From: Alphaproteobacteria bacterium | Lineage (GTDB): Bacteria > Pseudomonadota > Alphaproteobacteria > DSM-16000 > Inquilinaceae | Direction: 5' to 3' | Length of the DNA: 64,000 nt | NCBI GenBank assembly: GCA_028277405.1 | Contig: JANQGH010000042.1 | Coordinates: 143,996-207,995 of the forward strand | In this document: one piece after another, positions 24,494 through 33,977 of the stretch | Layout of the letters: every line of letters begins with the position of its first letter | Numbering within the stretch: the stretch's first letter is position 1 | Notes under the pieces: generated by a model | The model's database searches: none | Seen by the model: the letters and a program-made list of their open reading frames with translations, nothing else | What the model was told of the DNA's origin: nothing | Made by a program: the position numbers and the translations under genes

Positions 24494-25575
24494 AGCGCGG
24501 GCAGCCGGGTCATCGGGTCGATCGCGTCGCTGCCCTGCCTGATCTCGAAGTGAAGCTGCGGCGTCGTGACGCTGCCGGTATCACCAACCGTCGCGATGGG
24601 CTGGCCGGCCTGCACCTCCTGCCCGCGCTGGACCATAATGGTGTCGGCATGCGCATAGGCCGTGACCCAGCCATCCTCGTGGCGAATCAGCACAAGGTTG
24701 CCATAGCCGCGCAGTTCATTGCCGGCATAGGCCACCGTTCCAGCCTGGGCCGCCCGAATCGTCGTGCCCCGGTCGGCCGAGATGTTCACACCTTCATTGG
24801 TCAGGCCGTCGTCGGTGGGGCCGTAGCCCGAAACGATCGGCCCGACCAACGGCCACAGGAACTGCCCGCTTGGCGGCTCCGAGGCAGGGCTGGGCGCCGG
24901 TCCGGGCGTCGCCGACGGATCGGCGGGTATGGGCCCCGGTTGGGTCGAAGCCGTTGTCGTATCCGGCGCCTCGACCGTGGCAACCGTAACCGTCTCGGTG
25001 ACAGTCTCCTGCACCACCGGAGGCTGAACGAGTGGCACCGGCTGGCCCGCGCTTGGCGTTACCGCGACCGGCGGCAACGGGGTCGCAACAGGCGAACCGA
25101 GCGTAGCCGCCGTGGGCGACACGAGACCCGGCGCCGGCACCGCAGGCGTTGACGTGACGGTGGGGCCCGGCGCAGCGACGGCCGGCAACAGCAGCCGTTG
25201 GCCCGGCATTAGCTCGTAGGGCGGCTGCAGGCCGTTCAAGACGGCAATCGACTCCGGTGCCACGCGGTAGCGCGCCGCGATTTGGTCGAGGTCATCGCCG
25301 GCAACGACCGTGTAGGTCGCCTGGGCTGAGAACGCCGTCTGTTCTGGGGTGACCTCGCCCAGTGGCGTGGCTGTGACGGTTGCCGGCGGGCTCGCGAGCG
25401 GCACCTCCGCCGTAGCGTTCGCCGGCGGCGGGCGCCATGGCTGATAGTCGTCCGGAACCGAGAAGATCGCATTGCAGCCCGCCAACCCAAGGGACGCGAC
25501 CACCAGGGTTGCTAGGCGCCAGCCACCTCGTCTTCCGGCATGTCCGGCAGCAAGGGTACGAAACGAACTGGCCAC
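24490..25575 (-). CDS. LysM/M23-domain lipoprotein, NlpD-like, probably catalytically inactive
   Basis: A 361-residue protein with a lipoprotein signal (VVASLGLAGC, lipobox cysteine at about residue 34), one LysM peptidoglycan-binding domain (YTVVAGDDLDQIAARYRV, about 88-130), a Pro/Ala/Thr-rich linker, and a C-terminal M23 domain. Where active M23 enzymes have HxGxD, this one has NEGVN, though YAHAD and LHFEIR remain. NlpD and EnvC show the same loss and activate cell-wall amidases instead of cutting, so that is the likely role here. The start overlaps pcm by 64 bases. Confidence 0.88.
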   Translation of the reverse strand: MASSFRTLAAGHAGRRGGWRLATLVVASLGLAGCNAIFSVPDDYQPWRPPPANATAEVPLASPPATVTATPLGEVTPEQTAFSAQATYTVVAGDDLDQIAARYRVAPESIAVLNGLQPPYELMPGQRLLLPAVAAPGPTVTSTPAVPAPGLVSPTAATLGSPVATPLPPVAVTPSAGQPVPLVQPPVVQETVTETVTVATVEAPDTTTASTQPGPIPADPSATPGPAPSPASEPPSGQFLWPLVGPIVSGYGPTDDGLTNEGVNISADRGTTIRAAQAGTVAYAGNELRGYGNLVLIRHEDGWVTAYAHADTIMVQRGQEVQAGQPIATVGDTGSVTTPQLHFEIRQGSDAIDPMTRLPAL

Positions 25576-26174
25576 AACTCCTCCCGCTCTAATCCATCCT
25601 CCGTCCGGGTGAAGCGCACGATTCGCTGGTTGCGCTTCTCGTCCCCCATGGGGATCACCATAATACCACCGACCGCCATCTGGTCGACCAGGGCGGCGGG
25701 CGGCTCCTTGCCGCGATTGGCGGCGGTGACGATTATACGCTCAAATGGTGCCTGTTCGGGCCATCCTTTCATGCCATCGGCCGCCAGGGCCGTGAAATTA
25801 TAGATGTGCAGCTCTTCCAGCATCCGCTTTTGCGCGAGATCCAGCAAACTTTTATGCCGCTCAATTGTGTACACACGGCGGCATAGTTTTGCCAGAACTG
25901 AGGCTTGATAACCCGATCCGGTGCCAATTTCGAGCACTTTGTGAAGATCGTTCACGGAAAGTGCCTGTGTCATCAGCGCGACGACCAGCGGCTGGCTGAT
26001 GGTTTGGCCCCGGCCGATCGGCAACGCGATGTCCTCGTACGCACGGTCAAGGAACTGCTTCGGCACGAAAACATCGCGCGGGATGCGCTCGATCGCGCCC
26101 AAGACCCGATGATCCGAAACGCCGGACCGGCGCAGATGCATCAAGAGCCGAATCTTTCTAGCGTCGGTGCTCAC
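25512..26174 (-). CDS. pcm: Protein-L-isoaspartate O-methyltransferase
   Basis: A 220-residue methyltransferase that uses S-adenosylmethionine to methylate isoaspartyl residues in damaged proteins. Motif I is KVLEIGTGSGYQASVLAKL, preceded by LPIGRGQTISQPLVVALMTQ, both diagnostic. It sits in the usual surE-pcm-lipoprotein order. A second, more divergent family member lies at 45791-46447. Confidence 0.95.
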   Translation of the reverse strand: MSTDARKIRLLMHLRRSGVSDHRVLGAIERIPRDVFVPKQFLDRAYEDIALPIGRGQTISQPLVVALMTQALSVNDLHKVLEIGTGSGYQASVLAKLCRRVYTIERHKSLLDLAQKRMLEELHIYNFTALAADGMKGWPEQAPFERIIVTAANRGKEPPAALVDQMAVGGIMVIPMGDEKRNQRIVRFTRTEDGLEREELWPVRFVPLLPDMPEDEVAGA

Positions 26175-26233
26175 GAGCCTATCCGAAGAATCATCCGCGC
26201 CGTCATCCTAGCGCAGAAGATCGGCCCTTCCGA

Positions 26234-27025
26234 TTACAACCGGACCGGATCGCCGTCGAATGCAGAGGAAAGAGTTGCGATCGTTTCGTAGTGGCTGAGA
26301 TCCATGTAGATCGGCGTTACCGCGATCGCCCCGTCCATCAGTGCATGGACATCGGTGTTCTCCGGCACCTCGTCCCCGCTGCGGGACGTGCCGATCCAGA
26401 AATAGCGTCGCCCACGGGGGTCGGTGCGTTGGTCCAGCGAGTCGCCGATCTTGCGGTTGCCATGGGCGACGACGTGCACACCGCTGACCTGATCGGGGCT
26501 GATGCCGGGAAAGTTGATGTTGATCAGCACCTTGTCGGGCCAGCCCACGGCGCAAACCCGCCGCACGACCTCAGGCCCCCAGGCCTTGGCCAGCGCCCAT
26601 TCCGGCGCCCCGCCCTCCCGAAACTCCTGGCTCAACGCGATCGCCGGAATGCCCAGCAGCGTCGCCTCCATGGCCGCGGCGATGGTGCCGGAATAGGTGA
26701 CGTCCTCGGCGATGTTGCGGCCGTGATTGACCCCGGACAGGACCAGGTCGGGCTTGTGATCGCGCATGACGTGGTTGACGCCCAGCAAGACACAATCGGT
26801 CGGCGTGCCGTCGACGGCGAAGCGCTTCTCGCTCAACTGGCGCAGCCGCAGCGGGCGATGGATGGTCAGCGAGTGCGACGCCGCGCTTTGCTCCGATTCC
26901 GGCGCGCAGACCCAGACATCGTCGGACAGCGCGTGCGCGATGTCCTCAAGGACCGCGAAACCGGTCGAATGGATGCTGTCATCATTACTGAGCAGGATGC
27001 GCGGGTTGCCGGGAAGCTTCGACAT
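26234..27025 (-). CDS. surE: 5'/3'-nucleotidase SurE
   Basis: A 263-residue phosphatase of nucleoside monophosphates. The metal site begins RILLSNDDSIHSTGF (usually NDDGI), and SGVNHGRNIAEDVTYSGTIA and GTPTDCVLLGVNHVM are typical. It shares one base with the serS stop and is translated just after it. Confidence 0.95.
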   Translation of the reverse strand: MSKLPGNPRILLSNDDSIHSTGFAVLEDIAHALSDDVWVCAPESEQSAASHSLTIHRPLRLRQLSEKRFAVDGTPTDCVLLGVNHVMRDHKPDLVLSGVNHGRNIAEDVTYSGTIAAAMEATLLGIPAIALSQEFREGGAPEWALAKAWGPEVVRRVCAVGWPDKVLININFPGISPDQVSGVHVVAHGNRKIGDSLDQRTDPRGRRYFWIGTSRSGDEVPENTDVHALMDGAIAVTPIYMDLSHYETIATLSSAFDGDPVRL

Positions 27026-28308
27026 CAGGTGTTTGCCTTTTCGGGTTCGATGACGGTCAAGCCGCCCATGTAGCGGTGCAAGACCTCTGGGATTTCGATC
27101 GATCCATCAGGCCGCTGATACGTCTCGATCACGGCGATAAGGGCGCGGCCGATGGCAACGCCCGAGCCGTTCAGCGTGTGGACGAAGCGCGTGCCACCGC
27201 CTCCTTCCGGCCGATACCGCGCGTTCATGCGGCGGGCCTGAAACGCATCGCAGGTCGAGCAGGACGAGATCTCGCGGTAGGCGTTTTGGCCCGGCAGCCA
27301 GACCTCTATGTCAAAGGTCCTGCGGGCGGCGAAGCCGAGATCGCCTGTCGCCAGGGAGACGACCCGGTAGGCCAGGCCAAGGCGCTGAAGGATCGTCTCG
27401 GCGCATCCCGTCATGCGCTCTTGCTCAGCGTCGGAGTCCTCTGGTGCGGTGATGGATACGAGTTCAACCTTGTCGAACTGGTGCTGGCGGATCATGCCGC
27501 GCGTATCGCGGCCAGCCGCCCCAGCCTCCGACCGGAAACACGGGGTCAGCGCGGTGTAGCGCAGCGGCAGTGCGTCGGCACTCAAGATGTCGCCGGCGAC
27601 CAGGTTGGCGAGCGGGACCTCAGACGTCGGGATCAGCCAATGATCCGTCTGGGTGCGAAACAGATCGTCGGCGAATTTGGGCAACTGCCCGCTGCCGAAC
27701 ACCGCCTCGTCACGCACCAAGAGCGGCGGCATGATCTCTGTATAGCCATGCTCGTCGACATGGGTGTCGATCATGAACTGGCCCAGCGCCCGTTCCAGCC
27801 GGGCCAAGGCGCCGCGCAGCACGACGAAGCGCGAGCCGGACATCTTTGCGGCCGCCGCGAAGTCCATCAGGCCGAGCTCTTCGCCGATCTCGAAATGCTC
27901 GCGCGCCGCGTTCGGCAGGCGTGGCTCGCCAGCGCGACGCACCTCGACATTGGCGCTTTCGTCGGGGCCGTCGGGCACATCGTCGGCCGGAACGTTCGGC
28001 AAGCCGGCGAGATGCATCTGAAGCGCGGATGCGGTCGTCCGCTCCTCCTGCTCCAGTTCCGGCATGCGCGCCTTGATGCGGGCGACCTCGGCGATCGCCG
28101 ACTCGGCGTCGCCGCCTTCGCGCTTCAACTGGCCGATTTGCTTGGACGCCTCGTTGCGGCGGGTCTGCAGCTCCTGCAGTTCCGTCTGGATCGCGCGCCG
28201 CCGCTCGTCCAGGGACAAGAGGTCGGACGCCTGCGGCGGCAGGCCGCGACGGGCCATCGCCTGGTCAAAGACAGTAGGGTTCTCACGGATCCAGCGGATA
28301 TCGAGCAT
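27025..28308 (-). CDS. serS: Serine--tRNA ligase
   Basis: A 427-residue class II synthetase with an N-terminal coiled-coil arm (about residues 25-110, beginning [19 protein letters not shown]). Catalytic motifs are [20 protein letters not shown] (motif 2) and a late [19 protein letters not shown] (motif 3). It charges tRNA-Ser. The neighbouring order tatC-serS-surE-pcm is the usual alphaproteobacterial one. Confidence 0.97.
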   Translation of the reverse strand: MLDIRWIRENPTVFDQAMARRGLPPQASDLLSLDERRRAIQTELQELQTRRNEASKQIGQLKREGGDAESAIAEVARIKARMPELEQEERTTASALQMHLAGLPNVPADDVPDGPDESANVEVRRAGEPRLPNAAREHFEIGEELGLMDFAAAAKMSGSRFVVLRGALARLERALGQFMIDTHVDEHGYTEIMPPLLVRDEAVFGSGQLPKFADDLFRTQTDHWLIPTSEVPLANLVAGDILSADALPLRYTALTPCFRSEAGAAGRDTRGMIRQHQFDKVELVSITAPEDSDAEQERMTGCAETILQRLGLAYRVVSLATGDLGFAARRTFDIEVWLPGQNAYREISSCSTCDAFQARRMNARYRPEGGGGTRFVHTLNGSGVAIGRALIAVIETYQRPDGSIEIPEVLHRYMGGLTVIEPEKANT

Positions 28309-28393
28309 GACGCAACTCGGCGTGTCGGCAAAGGGTACTGCGGAAACTGCGGGCGCCCGTTATAGGCAGCCGCTTGGCGATTAGCCAGCCTCG

Positions 28394-29227
28394 TTAGCTA
28401 GATCGTGCCGACTCCGTCGCGGTGTCCGCCGCTGCGTCTTCGTCCTCTTGCGCCTCGGCCGCGGCCCGCTTCTTCTCGACCATGCGCGCCAGGACGATCG
28501 AAATCTCGTAAAGCAGCAGAATCGGAACCGCCAGGCCGACCTGGCTGATGATGTCGGGTGGGGTCAGGATCGCGGCGACGGCGAAGACGATGACGATCGC
28601 GTATTTGCGCTTCGACGCCAGGCCCTTGGCGCTGACCAGACCGACCTTGGCCATGAGGGTCAGCGCGACGGGCAACTGGAACGCCAGCCCGAACGCGAAG
28701 ATCAGCTTCATGACCAGCGACAGATACTCGCCGACCCGCGCCTCCAGCTCGATCGGCAGCGCGGTTTCCAGATTGGAGGTCTCAAAGCTGAGGAAGAAGC
28801 GCCAGGCGAGCGGGAAGATGACGTAGTAGACCATCGCGCCGCCGAGGAAGAACATGATCGGCGTTGCGACCAGGAACGGCAGAAAGGCTTTCTTTTCCGT
28901 CTTATAGAGGCCGGGCGCCACGAACATGTAGATCTGCGCGGCGATGATCGGGAAGGCGATGAACGCGCCGGCGAAGAACGCAACCTTGATGTAGGTGAAG
29001 AACACCTCGGTCAGGTTGGTGAAGATCATGCGCCGGTTTTCCTGGCCTTCCAGCAGATCCGCCAGAGGGCGCACCAGGAAGCTGTAGATGTCTTCGGCAA
29101 AGGCGTAGCAGGCCAGGAACGCGATCAGCAGGGCGCCGACCGCCCACATCAGCCGATTGCGCAGCTCAATCAGATGCTCCATCAGGGGCATCGGCTTGTC
29201 GTTGATCTGATCGTCTTCGGTCGTCAT
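28394..29227 (-). CDS. tatC: Sec-independent translocase subunit TatC
   Basis: A 277-residue inner-membrane protein with six predicted helices. It starts with the conserved MPLMEHLIELRNRLMWA and has the family's later FGLAFQLPVALTLM. TatC recognises twin-arginine signals. Its ATG overlaps the tatB stop (ATGA). The C-terminal tail is rich in A, E and D. Confidence 0.96.
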   Translation of the reverse strand: MTTEDDQINDKPMPLMEHLIELRNRLMWAVGALLIAFLACYAFAEDIYSFLVRPLADLLEGQENRRMIFTNLTEVFFTYIKVAFFAGAFIAFPIIAAQIYMFVAPGLYKTEKKAFLPFLVATPIMFFLGGAMVYYVIFPLAWRFFLSFETSNLETALPIELEARVGEYLSLVMKLIFAFGLAFQLPVALTLMAKVGLVSAKGLASKRKYAIVIVFAVAAILTPPDIISQVGLAVPILLLYEISIVLARMVEKKRAAAEAQEDEDAAADTATESARSS

Positions 29228-29838
29228 GTCGACCGCTCGCCATCGGCAACGACAGCGGGCTCAGCCTTCTTGGCCCTAGTCTTTTTGGGTTTGACCGTCG
29301 GCGTCACATCGGCGCCTTCGCCATCGACCTTTTTTGGTGCAGGCTTGGCTTTCGCCTTTGCGGGCTTAGGCTCTTGCACACCCGCGACGGCGACCTTGTC
29401 GGCCCCCTCGCCGCCCTTGATGTGCGGTTCTTTCTCCGCCGCCTCGTCAGACGTCTCCTTGTCTGGCGCTTCCTTGTCAGGCGTCTCCTTGGCGTCGGTC
29501 TTGCCGTCGCTCGTGAGGCCTTCCTTGATGTACTGTTTCACCGACCGCCCCGTGCCCAGGTCGGTCGCCTTGCTCAAGGTGCCGGTGGGATCGATCGTCT
29601 TTTCGATCTTCTTCTTCACCGCGTTCGGGCTGGCCTTTTTCAGGCCTTGGCGGATCTCGTCCAGCTCCGCCTCGCGCATGGCGTCATCGAACTGGCGCTG
29701 CATCTGGCCGGTCATGCGCCGGGCCGCGCGCACCCATTTGCCGACCGTGTACATCGTTTTCGGCAGGTCTTTCGGGCCGATCACGATCACGGCGACGATC
29801 AAGATGATCAGTAGCTCCGGCCAGCCGATATCCAGCAT
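29224..29838 (-). CDS. tatB: Sec-independent translocase subunit TatB, long C-terminal tail
   Basis: A 204-residue protein with a single N-terminal helix and hinge (MLDIGWPELLIILIVAVIV, then GPKDLPKTMYTVGKW) and an amphipathic helix to about residue 70. The tail is acidic, lysine-rich and partly repetitive (KETPDKEAPDKETSDE), ending in a basic A/K segment. Such extended TatB tails are usual in alphaproteobacteria. Confidence 0.94.
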   Translation of the reverse strand: MLDIGWPELLIILIVAVIVIGPKDLPKTMYTVGKWVRAARRMTGQMQRQFDDAMREAELDEIRQGLKKASPNAVKKKIEKTIDPTGTLSKATDLGTGRSVKQYIKEGLTSDGKTDAKETPDKEAPDKETSDEAAEKEPHIKGGEGADKVAVAGVQEPKPAKAKAKPAPKKVDGEGADVTPTVKPKKTRAKKAEPAVVADGERST

Positions 29839-29920
29839 CGAACGGAATTCCTTTCAGCGGCCCTCCTGGCCCTAGGGCATTAGACCCAGGGCCAGTCACC
29901 ACCCAAGCGCAATCGCTCGA

Positions 29921-30178
29921 TCAGTTGCTGGCGGCACGATCCCGTTCGCGCTCAGGCGCCGGCGCCACTGTCTCTTCGGCGGTGGACTCGATCTGCCGCG
30001 CGGCCTGCGGCTGGTTTTCAGGCTGGTTGCTTTCTTCCTCGTCTTCCTTCAGGCCGGACTTGAAGCTCTTCAAGCCCTTGCCGAAATCGCCCATGACGCG
30101 GGGCAATTTGCCGGCACCGAAGATGATCAAGACAATGGCAAGGATCAACAAGACCTGCCAGACACCAATACCACCCAT
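29921..30178 (-). CDS. tatA: Sec-independent translocase subunit TatA
   Basis: An 85-residue protein with one helix (IGVWQVLLILAIVLIIFGAG), the hinge GAGKLPRVMGDFGKGLKSF and an acidic, glutamine-rich tail. Many copies form the Tat pore. The gene is 82 bases upstream of tatB on the same strand and starts the tatABC unit. Confidence 0.96.
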   Translation of the reverse strand: MGGIGVWQVLLILAIVLIIFGAGKLPRVMGDFGKGLKSFKSGLKEDEEESNQPENQPQAARQIESTAEETVAPAPERERDRAASN

Positions 30179-30291
30179 AGCTTCCTCTCAATCCCCTAGC
30201 GGGTTCATGTCCGTTGGCCGGAATAGTGGCACAAACGCTTCACGTGCCGCAATGTCAACGATTTCAACTCTATAACTCTAATTTGTTTCAA

Positions 30292-31383
30292 CTATATGGG
30301 AAATACGAACGCCTGGCTGTGGTCCAACGTGATTGACACGAACGATGCCTCGGCCGGCAGAAACTGCCCCGGCATTCTGGCGTGCATGTGTACCGTATCT
30401 CCCCCATGCGTTGGTACCGTCAAGTGAATCAGACTGGTTCGGCCCAAAAGCCGGGCAGCCTCGACCCGTGCTGTCACACCCACGCTATGTGGGCCAGCCT
30501 GGGTTAAGCGCAAGCCTTCCGGCCGGATCAGGATTTCGACTTCCGTCTCATCCGCCAGTCCGGCGGCTTCGACGATACCCAACGGCGTATCCGCAGACCC
30601 ATCCGACGTTCTTCCCGCCAACCGATTGACCTCGCCGAAGAATTCTGCGGCAAAGGCGCTGACGGGGCGAAAGTAGAGATCGACCGGCGCGCCGACCTGG
30701 ACGACGGCCCCATCGCGCATCAGCGCAATTCGGTCGGCGAGAAACATCGCCTCCTCGGGATCATGGGTGACGATCATCGTCGCTGCGCCGTTCTGCTTCA
30801 GAAGATGCAAGGTCTCGTCGCGGACCTGGCTTCTGAGACCGACGTCAAGGCCGGAGAACGGCTCATCCAGCAAGAGGACGCGCGGCTGCGGTGCCAGCGC
30901 GCGCGCCAGGGCCACGCGCTGCTGCTGGCCACCCGACAGGGTGTGTGGGTAGGCATGCGCCTGATCGACCATGCCGACCATCGCCAGCGTGTCCATGGCA
31001 CGACGCTGCTGGGCGGCCCCGGACAGTCCGGTCAATCCGAAGCGCACATTGTCGACCACGGTCAGATGGGGGAACAAGGCGTAGTCCTGAAACACGAGGC
31101 CAACCCCGCGCTTTTCCGGCGGCATGCTGCGGCCGGGATCGGCCACGCGTTCATCGTCGATCCAGACTTCGCCGCGCTGCAGATCCTCCAGCCCCGCGGC
31201 AACCCTCAACAAGGTCGATTTGCCGCAGCCCGAGGGGCCGACAAGGCAAACGATCTCTCCTGCCGCGATCTTGAGGTTGACGTCGTCAACCGCCAGCACG
31301 CGGCCATACCGGTGCGACACGCTGCTCAGCGCCAGGACGGCGGTGCTGTCCGCCGTCTGATCGACGACCGCTGCTACCGCCAA
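30292..31383 (-). CDS. ABC transporter ATP-binding protein, FbpC/PotA-like
   Basis: A 363-residue importer ATPase. Walker A is GPSGCGKSTLLR, the signature LSGGQQQRVALARAL, Walker B VLLLDEPFSGLD and the switch histidine is in MIVTHDPEE. A C-terminal TOBE-like region (from about residue 250) resembles iron(III), spermidine and sulfate ATPases. No permease or binding protein gene is nearby, so its partners must lie elsewhere. It interrupts the usual scpB-tatA neighbourhood and sits 12 bases upstream of scpB's end on the same strand. Confidence 0.88.
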   Translation of the reverse strand: MAVAAVVDQTADSTAVLALSSVSHRYGRVLAVDDVNLKIAAGEIVCLVGPSGCGKSTLLRVAAGLEDLQRGEVWIDDERVADPGRSMPPEKRGVGLVFQDYALFPHLTVVDNVRFGLTGLSGAAQQRRAMDTLAMVGMVDQAHAYPHTLSGGQQQRVALARALAPQPRVLLLDEPFSGLDVGLRSQVRDETLHLLKQNGAATMIVTHDPEEAMFLADRIALMRDGAVVQVGAPVDLYFRPVSAFAAEFFGEVNRLAGRTSDGSADTPLGIVEAAGLADETEVEILIRPEGLRLTQAGPHSVGVTARVEAARLLGRTSLIHLTVPTHGGDTVHMHARMPGQFLPAEASFVSITLDHSQAFVFPI

Positions 31384-31395
31384 AACCCCTGCCCC

Positions 31396-32064
31396 TCAGT
31401 CTTCGTCCGAGGCCGGCAACTCGTCATCGTCTGTCGGCACCCCTTCGCCGTCGGCCGCGTCCCGGCCGTCCATCAGGCCGCCCGGCAATGTGGCGATGGC
31501 GGGCCTGCTGTCAAGGAAGCCTGTTGCCTTCAACTCCTCGATGCCGGGAAGCTCGTCAAGGGACGCCAGCCCGAAATGGTCCAGAAACCCCTTGGTCGTG
31601 ATCCAGGTCAGCGGCCTTCCCGGGGTCTGGCGTCGCCGGCCGGGACGGATCCAGCCGGCCTCCATCAGGATGTCCAAGGTGCCCTTGCTGGTGGCCACGC
31701 CCCTGATGTTCTCGATCTCCGCCCGTGTCACCGGCTGGTGGTAGGCGATGATCGCCATTGTCTCCAGGCCGACCCGCGACAGTTTGCGCGGCGAGGCACG
31801 CTCCAGGCGCAGGTGCGGCGCAAGGTCCGGCGCGGTGCGGAACGCCCAGCCATTGGCCACCCGCGTCAACACCACGCCCCGGTTGCGGTAAGTCTCGACC
31901 AGATCCGCCAGGATGGCCTGAAGGTCGGCGTCCGCCGGCAGGCGATCGCGCAGGTCGGCTTCCTCAACCGGTTCGGCGGCCGCGAACAGCAGCGCTTCAA
32001 CCAGCCGAGCCGGCGAAGCCTCAGCGGTCTCAAGATCGCTGTCGGGGGCCATTTGCAGGGTCAC
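31396..32064 (-). CDS. scpB: Segregation and condensation protein B
   Basis: A 222-residue winged-helix protein. LVEALLFAAAEPVEEADL, LSRVGLETMAIIAYHQPVTR and EIENIRGVATSKGTLDILME are diagnostic. It binds ScpA within the SMC complex that compacts and segregates the chromosome. Its start overlaps the scpA stop by four bases. The tail after about residue 185 is acidic and low in complexity. Confidence 0.95.
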   Translation of the reverse strand: MTLQMAPDSDLETAEASPARLVEALLFAAAEPVEEADLRDRLPADADLQAILADLVETYRNRGVVLTRVANGWAFRTAPDLAPHLRLERASPRKLSRVGLETMAIIAYHQPVTRAEIENIRGVATSKGTLDILMEAGWIRPGRRRQTPGRPLTWITTKGFLDHFGLASLDELPGIEELKATGFLDSRPAIATLPGGLMDGRDAADGEGVPTDDDELPASDED

Positions 32065-32849
32065 CCGCTGGATCTGCCGCGCACATAGATCGGGGCGAAC
32101 TGCCGATCTTGACGGATTTCCGCCTCACCGGCCTTGGCCAGTTCCAGCGATGCGGCGAATGTCGACGCGAGTGCCGACCGGGCCAGCAGCGGGTCGTTGT
32201 CGTGATCCGGCAGAAAGCCGGTCAGCACAGTCCAGCCGGGCGACAGGCCAAGCATTTCGGTCAGCCGCCTGACTGCCTGGTCAGTCGTGTAAAGGCGCGA
32301 GGCTTGGATCTGTAGGCTTGCCGAACTGACGCGCTGGCGGCGATGGTGGTCGCCATAGGCAGCCAGCAGATCATACAGATTCGCCTCATAGACCGGCCGC
32401 AGCACGACAGTGGTCGGCTCCGGCGCACCGCGCGCGAAGACGTCGAAGCCGAGGCAGTTTCGGGCCTGTAGCTGGGCCCCCGCCTTCCGCATGGCCTCCA
32501 GCCGTTGCAACTGAAACTGAAGGGCGGCCGCGAGTTCGGCCCCGGTCGGCTCGTCCTCGCTTTCGTCCGCCGGCAGCAGCAGCCTTGACTTCAGATAGGC
32601 CAGCCAAGCCGCCATCACCAGGTAATCGGCTGCCAGTTCCAGGCGCAGGGCACGCGCCCGCTCGACAAAGGCGAGATACTGCTCGGCCAGGGCCAGGATC
32701 GAAATCTGGCTCAGGTCGACCTTTTGGTCCCGCGCCTGGTCCAGCAGCAGATCAATTGGGCCTTCATAGGCATCCAGCCGAAGGATGAAGGCGTCGACCG
32801 CGCGTTCCGGCGGGGGATCTTCGAAATCGTCGTCGGTCATTTCCGTCAC
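32061..32849 (-). CDS. scpA: Segregation and condensation protein A
   Basis: A 262-residue kleisin subunit of the SMC complex. The N-terminal domain has YEGPIDLLLDQARDQKVDLS and YLVMAAWLAYLKSRLLLP, typical of ScpA; the C-terminal part is a short winged helix. It is coupled to scpB by a 4-base overlap and lies 42 bases downstream of nagZ. Confidence 0.95.
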   Translation of the reverse strand: MTEMTDDDFEDPPPERAVDAFILRLDAYEGPIDLLLDQARDQKVDLSQISILALAEQYLAFVERARALRLELAADYLVMAAWLAYLKSRLLLPADESEDEPTGAELAAALQFQLQRLEAMRKAGAQLQARNCLGFDVFARGAPEPTTVVLRPVYEANLYDLLAAYGDHHRRQRVSSASLQIQASRLYTTDQAVRRLTEMLGLSPGWTVLTGFLPDHDNDPLLARSALASTFAASLELAKAGEAEIRQDRQFAPIYVRGRSSG

Positions 32850-32891
32850 GACTGTGCCCTCACTTGTGCTGTCGAGGCAATCGCCATCGCA

Positions 32892-33977
32892 CTAGGCCGC
32901 CAGCCAGTCCGCCACTTGTCGGCGGGCATCGGCCGCATCGATCGGTGTCGGCGACCCGACCGAAGCCGCCGCCGCCGCGAGCCGGCCAACCGCCGCGTCG
33001 GTGAGCCGGGGGACGGTCGATGCGAGGGCCTCCATTTCGTCCAGCTTACCATTGCAATGCAACGCGATATCGCAGCCCGCCCGGAGACTGGCGCCCGCCC
33101 GTTCCTCGATCGATCCCGACAGCGCCTCCATCGACAGGTCGTCACTGACAAGCACGCCTTGGAATCCGACCCGGTCGCGAACGATGCCGTCGATGATTGT
33201 GCGGGATTGGGTGGCCGGGTGTTCGGGGTCGAGCGCGCGGTAGACGATGTGCGCGGTCATCGCCCATGGCAGGTCCGCCAGGGCGATGAACGGGGCGAAG
33301 TCGACGGTCTCAAGCGTCTCGAGGCCGGCCTCGACCACGGGCAGATCCTGGTGGCTGTCACACAGCGTTCTGCCGTGACCGGGGATATGCTTCATGATCG
33401 GCTGAACGCCCGAAGCGAGCATCGTCTCCGCCATGGCCCGCCCGAGGGTGATGACGGTTTCGACATCGTCGGCGTACGACCGATCGCCGATCACGTCATG
33501 GGTGAACGGATGGCCGACATCGAGCACCGGCACCGCATCGACATCGACACCGCAGGCCAGAAGATCGCTGGCTATTGCCCGTGCAAGCAGGCGAACGGCG
33601 GCCAGGCCGCGCTCAGGATCGCGCCGGTACAGATCCCCGATCACGCGCGCCGACGGGTCCTTCGGCCAGGAGGGCGGCCGCAGCCGCTGAACGCGCCCCC
33701 CCTCCTGATCGACCAGCACGGGGGCCGTCCGTCCGACCGCCTCACGCATTCTGTCGGTCAAGCGGCGCAGTTGCTCCCTATCCTTGCAGTTGCGCCGGAA
33801 GATGACGAAGGCTACGGGGTCGGCCTCGCGGAACAGGCGGAACTCAGCGTCCGACAGATCCGGCCCCTCGCAACCGAAGGTGACCGCAAGGGCGCGGTTT
33901 GAGCCTGCCTCAGTCGATGGCTCGGACAATGCAGTCCCCTCCCCGTTCAACGATTGCGCCGCAGATGCGCCTTGCAT
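32892..33977 (-). CDS. nagZ: Beta-N-acetylhexosaminidase (glycoside hydrolase family 3)
   Basis: A 361-residue cytoplasmic enzyme that removes GlcNAc from peptidoglycan turnover products. The family motif KHIPGHGRTLCDSHQDLPVV (the usual KHFPGHG) carries the catalytic His, and GVLVSDDLSMEAL carries the nucleophile aspartate. The ATG at 33977 overlaps the SPOR gene by 68 bases; a TTG at 33926 is an alternative that removes most of the overlap. Confidence 0.94.
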   Translation of the reverse strand: MQGASAAQSLNGEGTALSEPSTEAGSNRALAVTFGCEGPDLSDAEFRLFREADPVAFVIFRRNCKDREQLRRLTDRMREAVGRTAPVLVDQEGGRVQRLRPPSWPKDPSARVIGDLYRRDPERGLAAVRLLARAIASDLLACGVDVDAVPVLDVGHPFTHDVIGDRSYADDVETVITLGRAMAETMLASGVQPIMKHIPGHGRTLCDSHQDLPVVEAGLETLETVDFAPFIALADLPWAMTAHIVYRALDPEHPATQSRTIIDGIVRDRVGFQGVLVSDDLSMEALSGSIEERAGASLRAGCDIALHCNGKLDEMEALASTVPRLTDAAVGRLAAAAASVGSPTPIDAADARRQVADWLAA

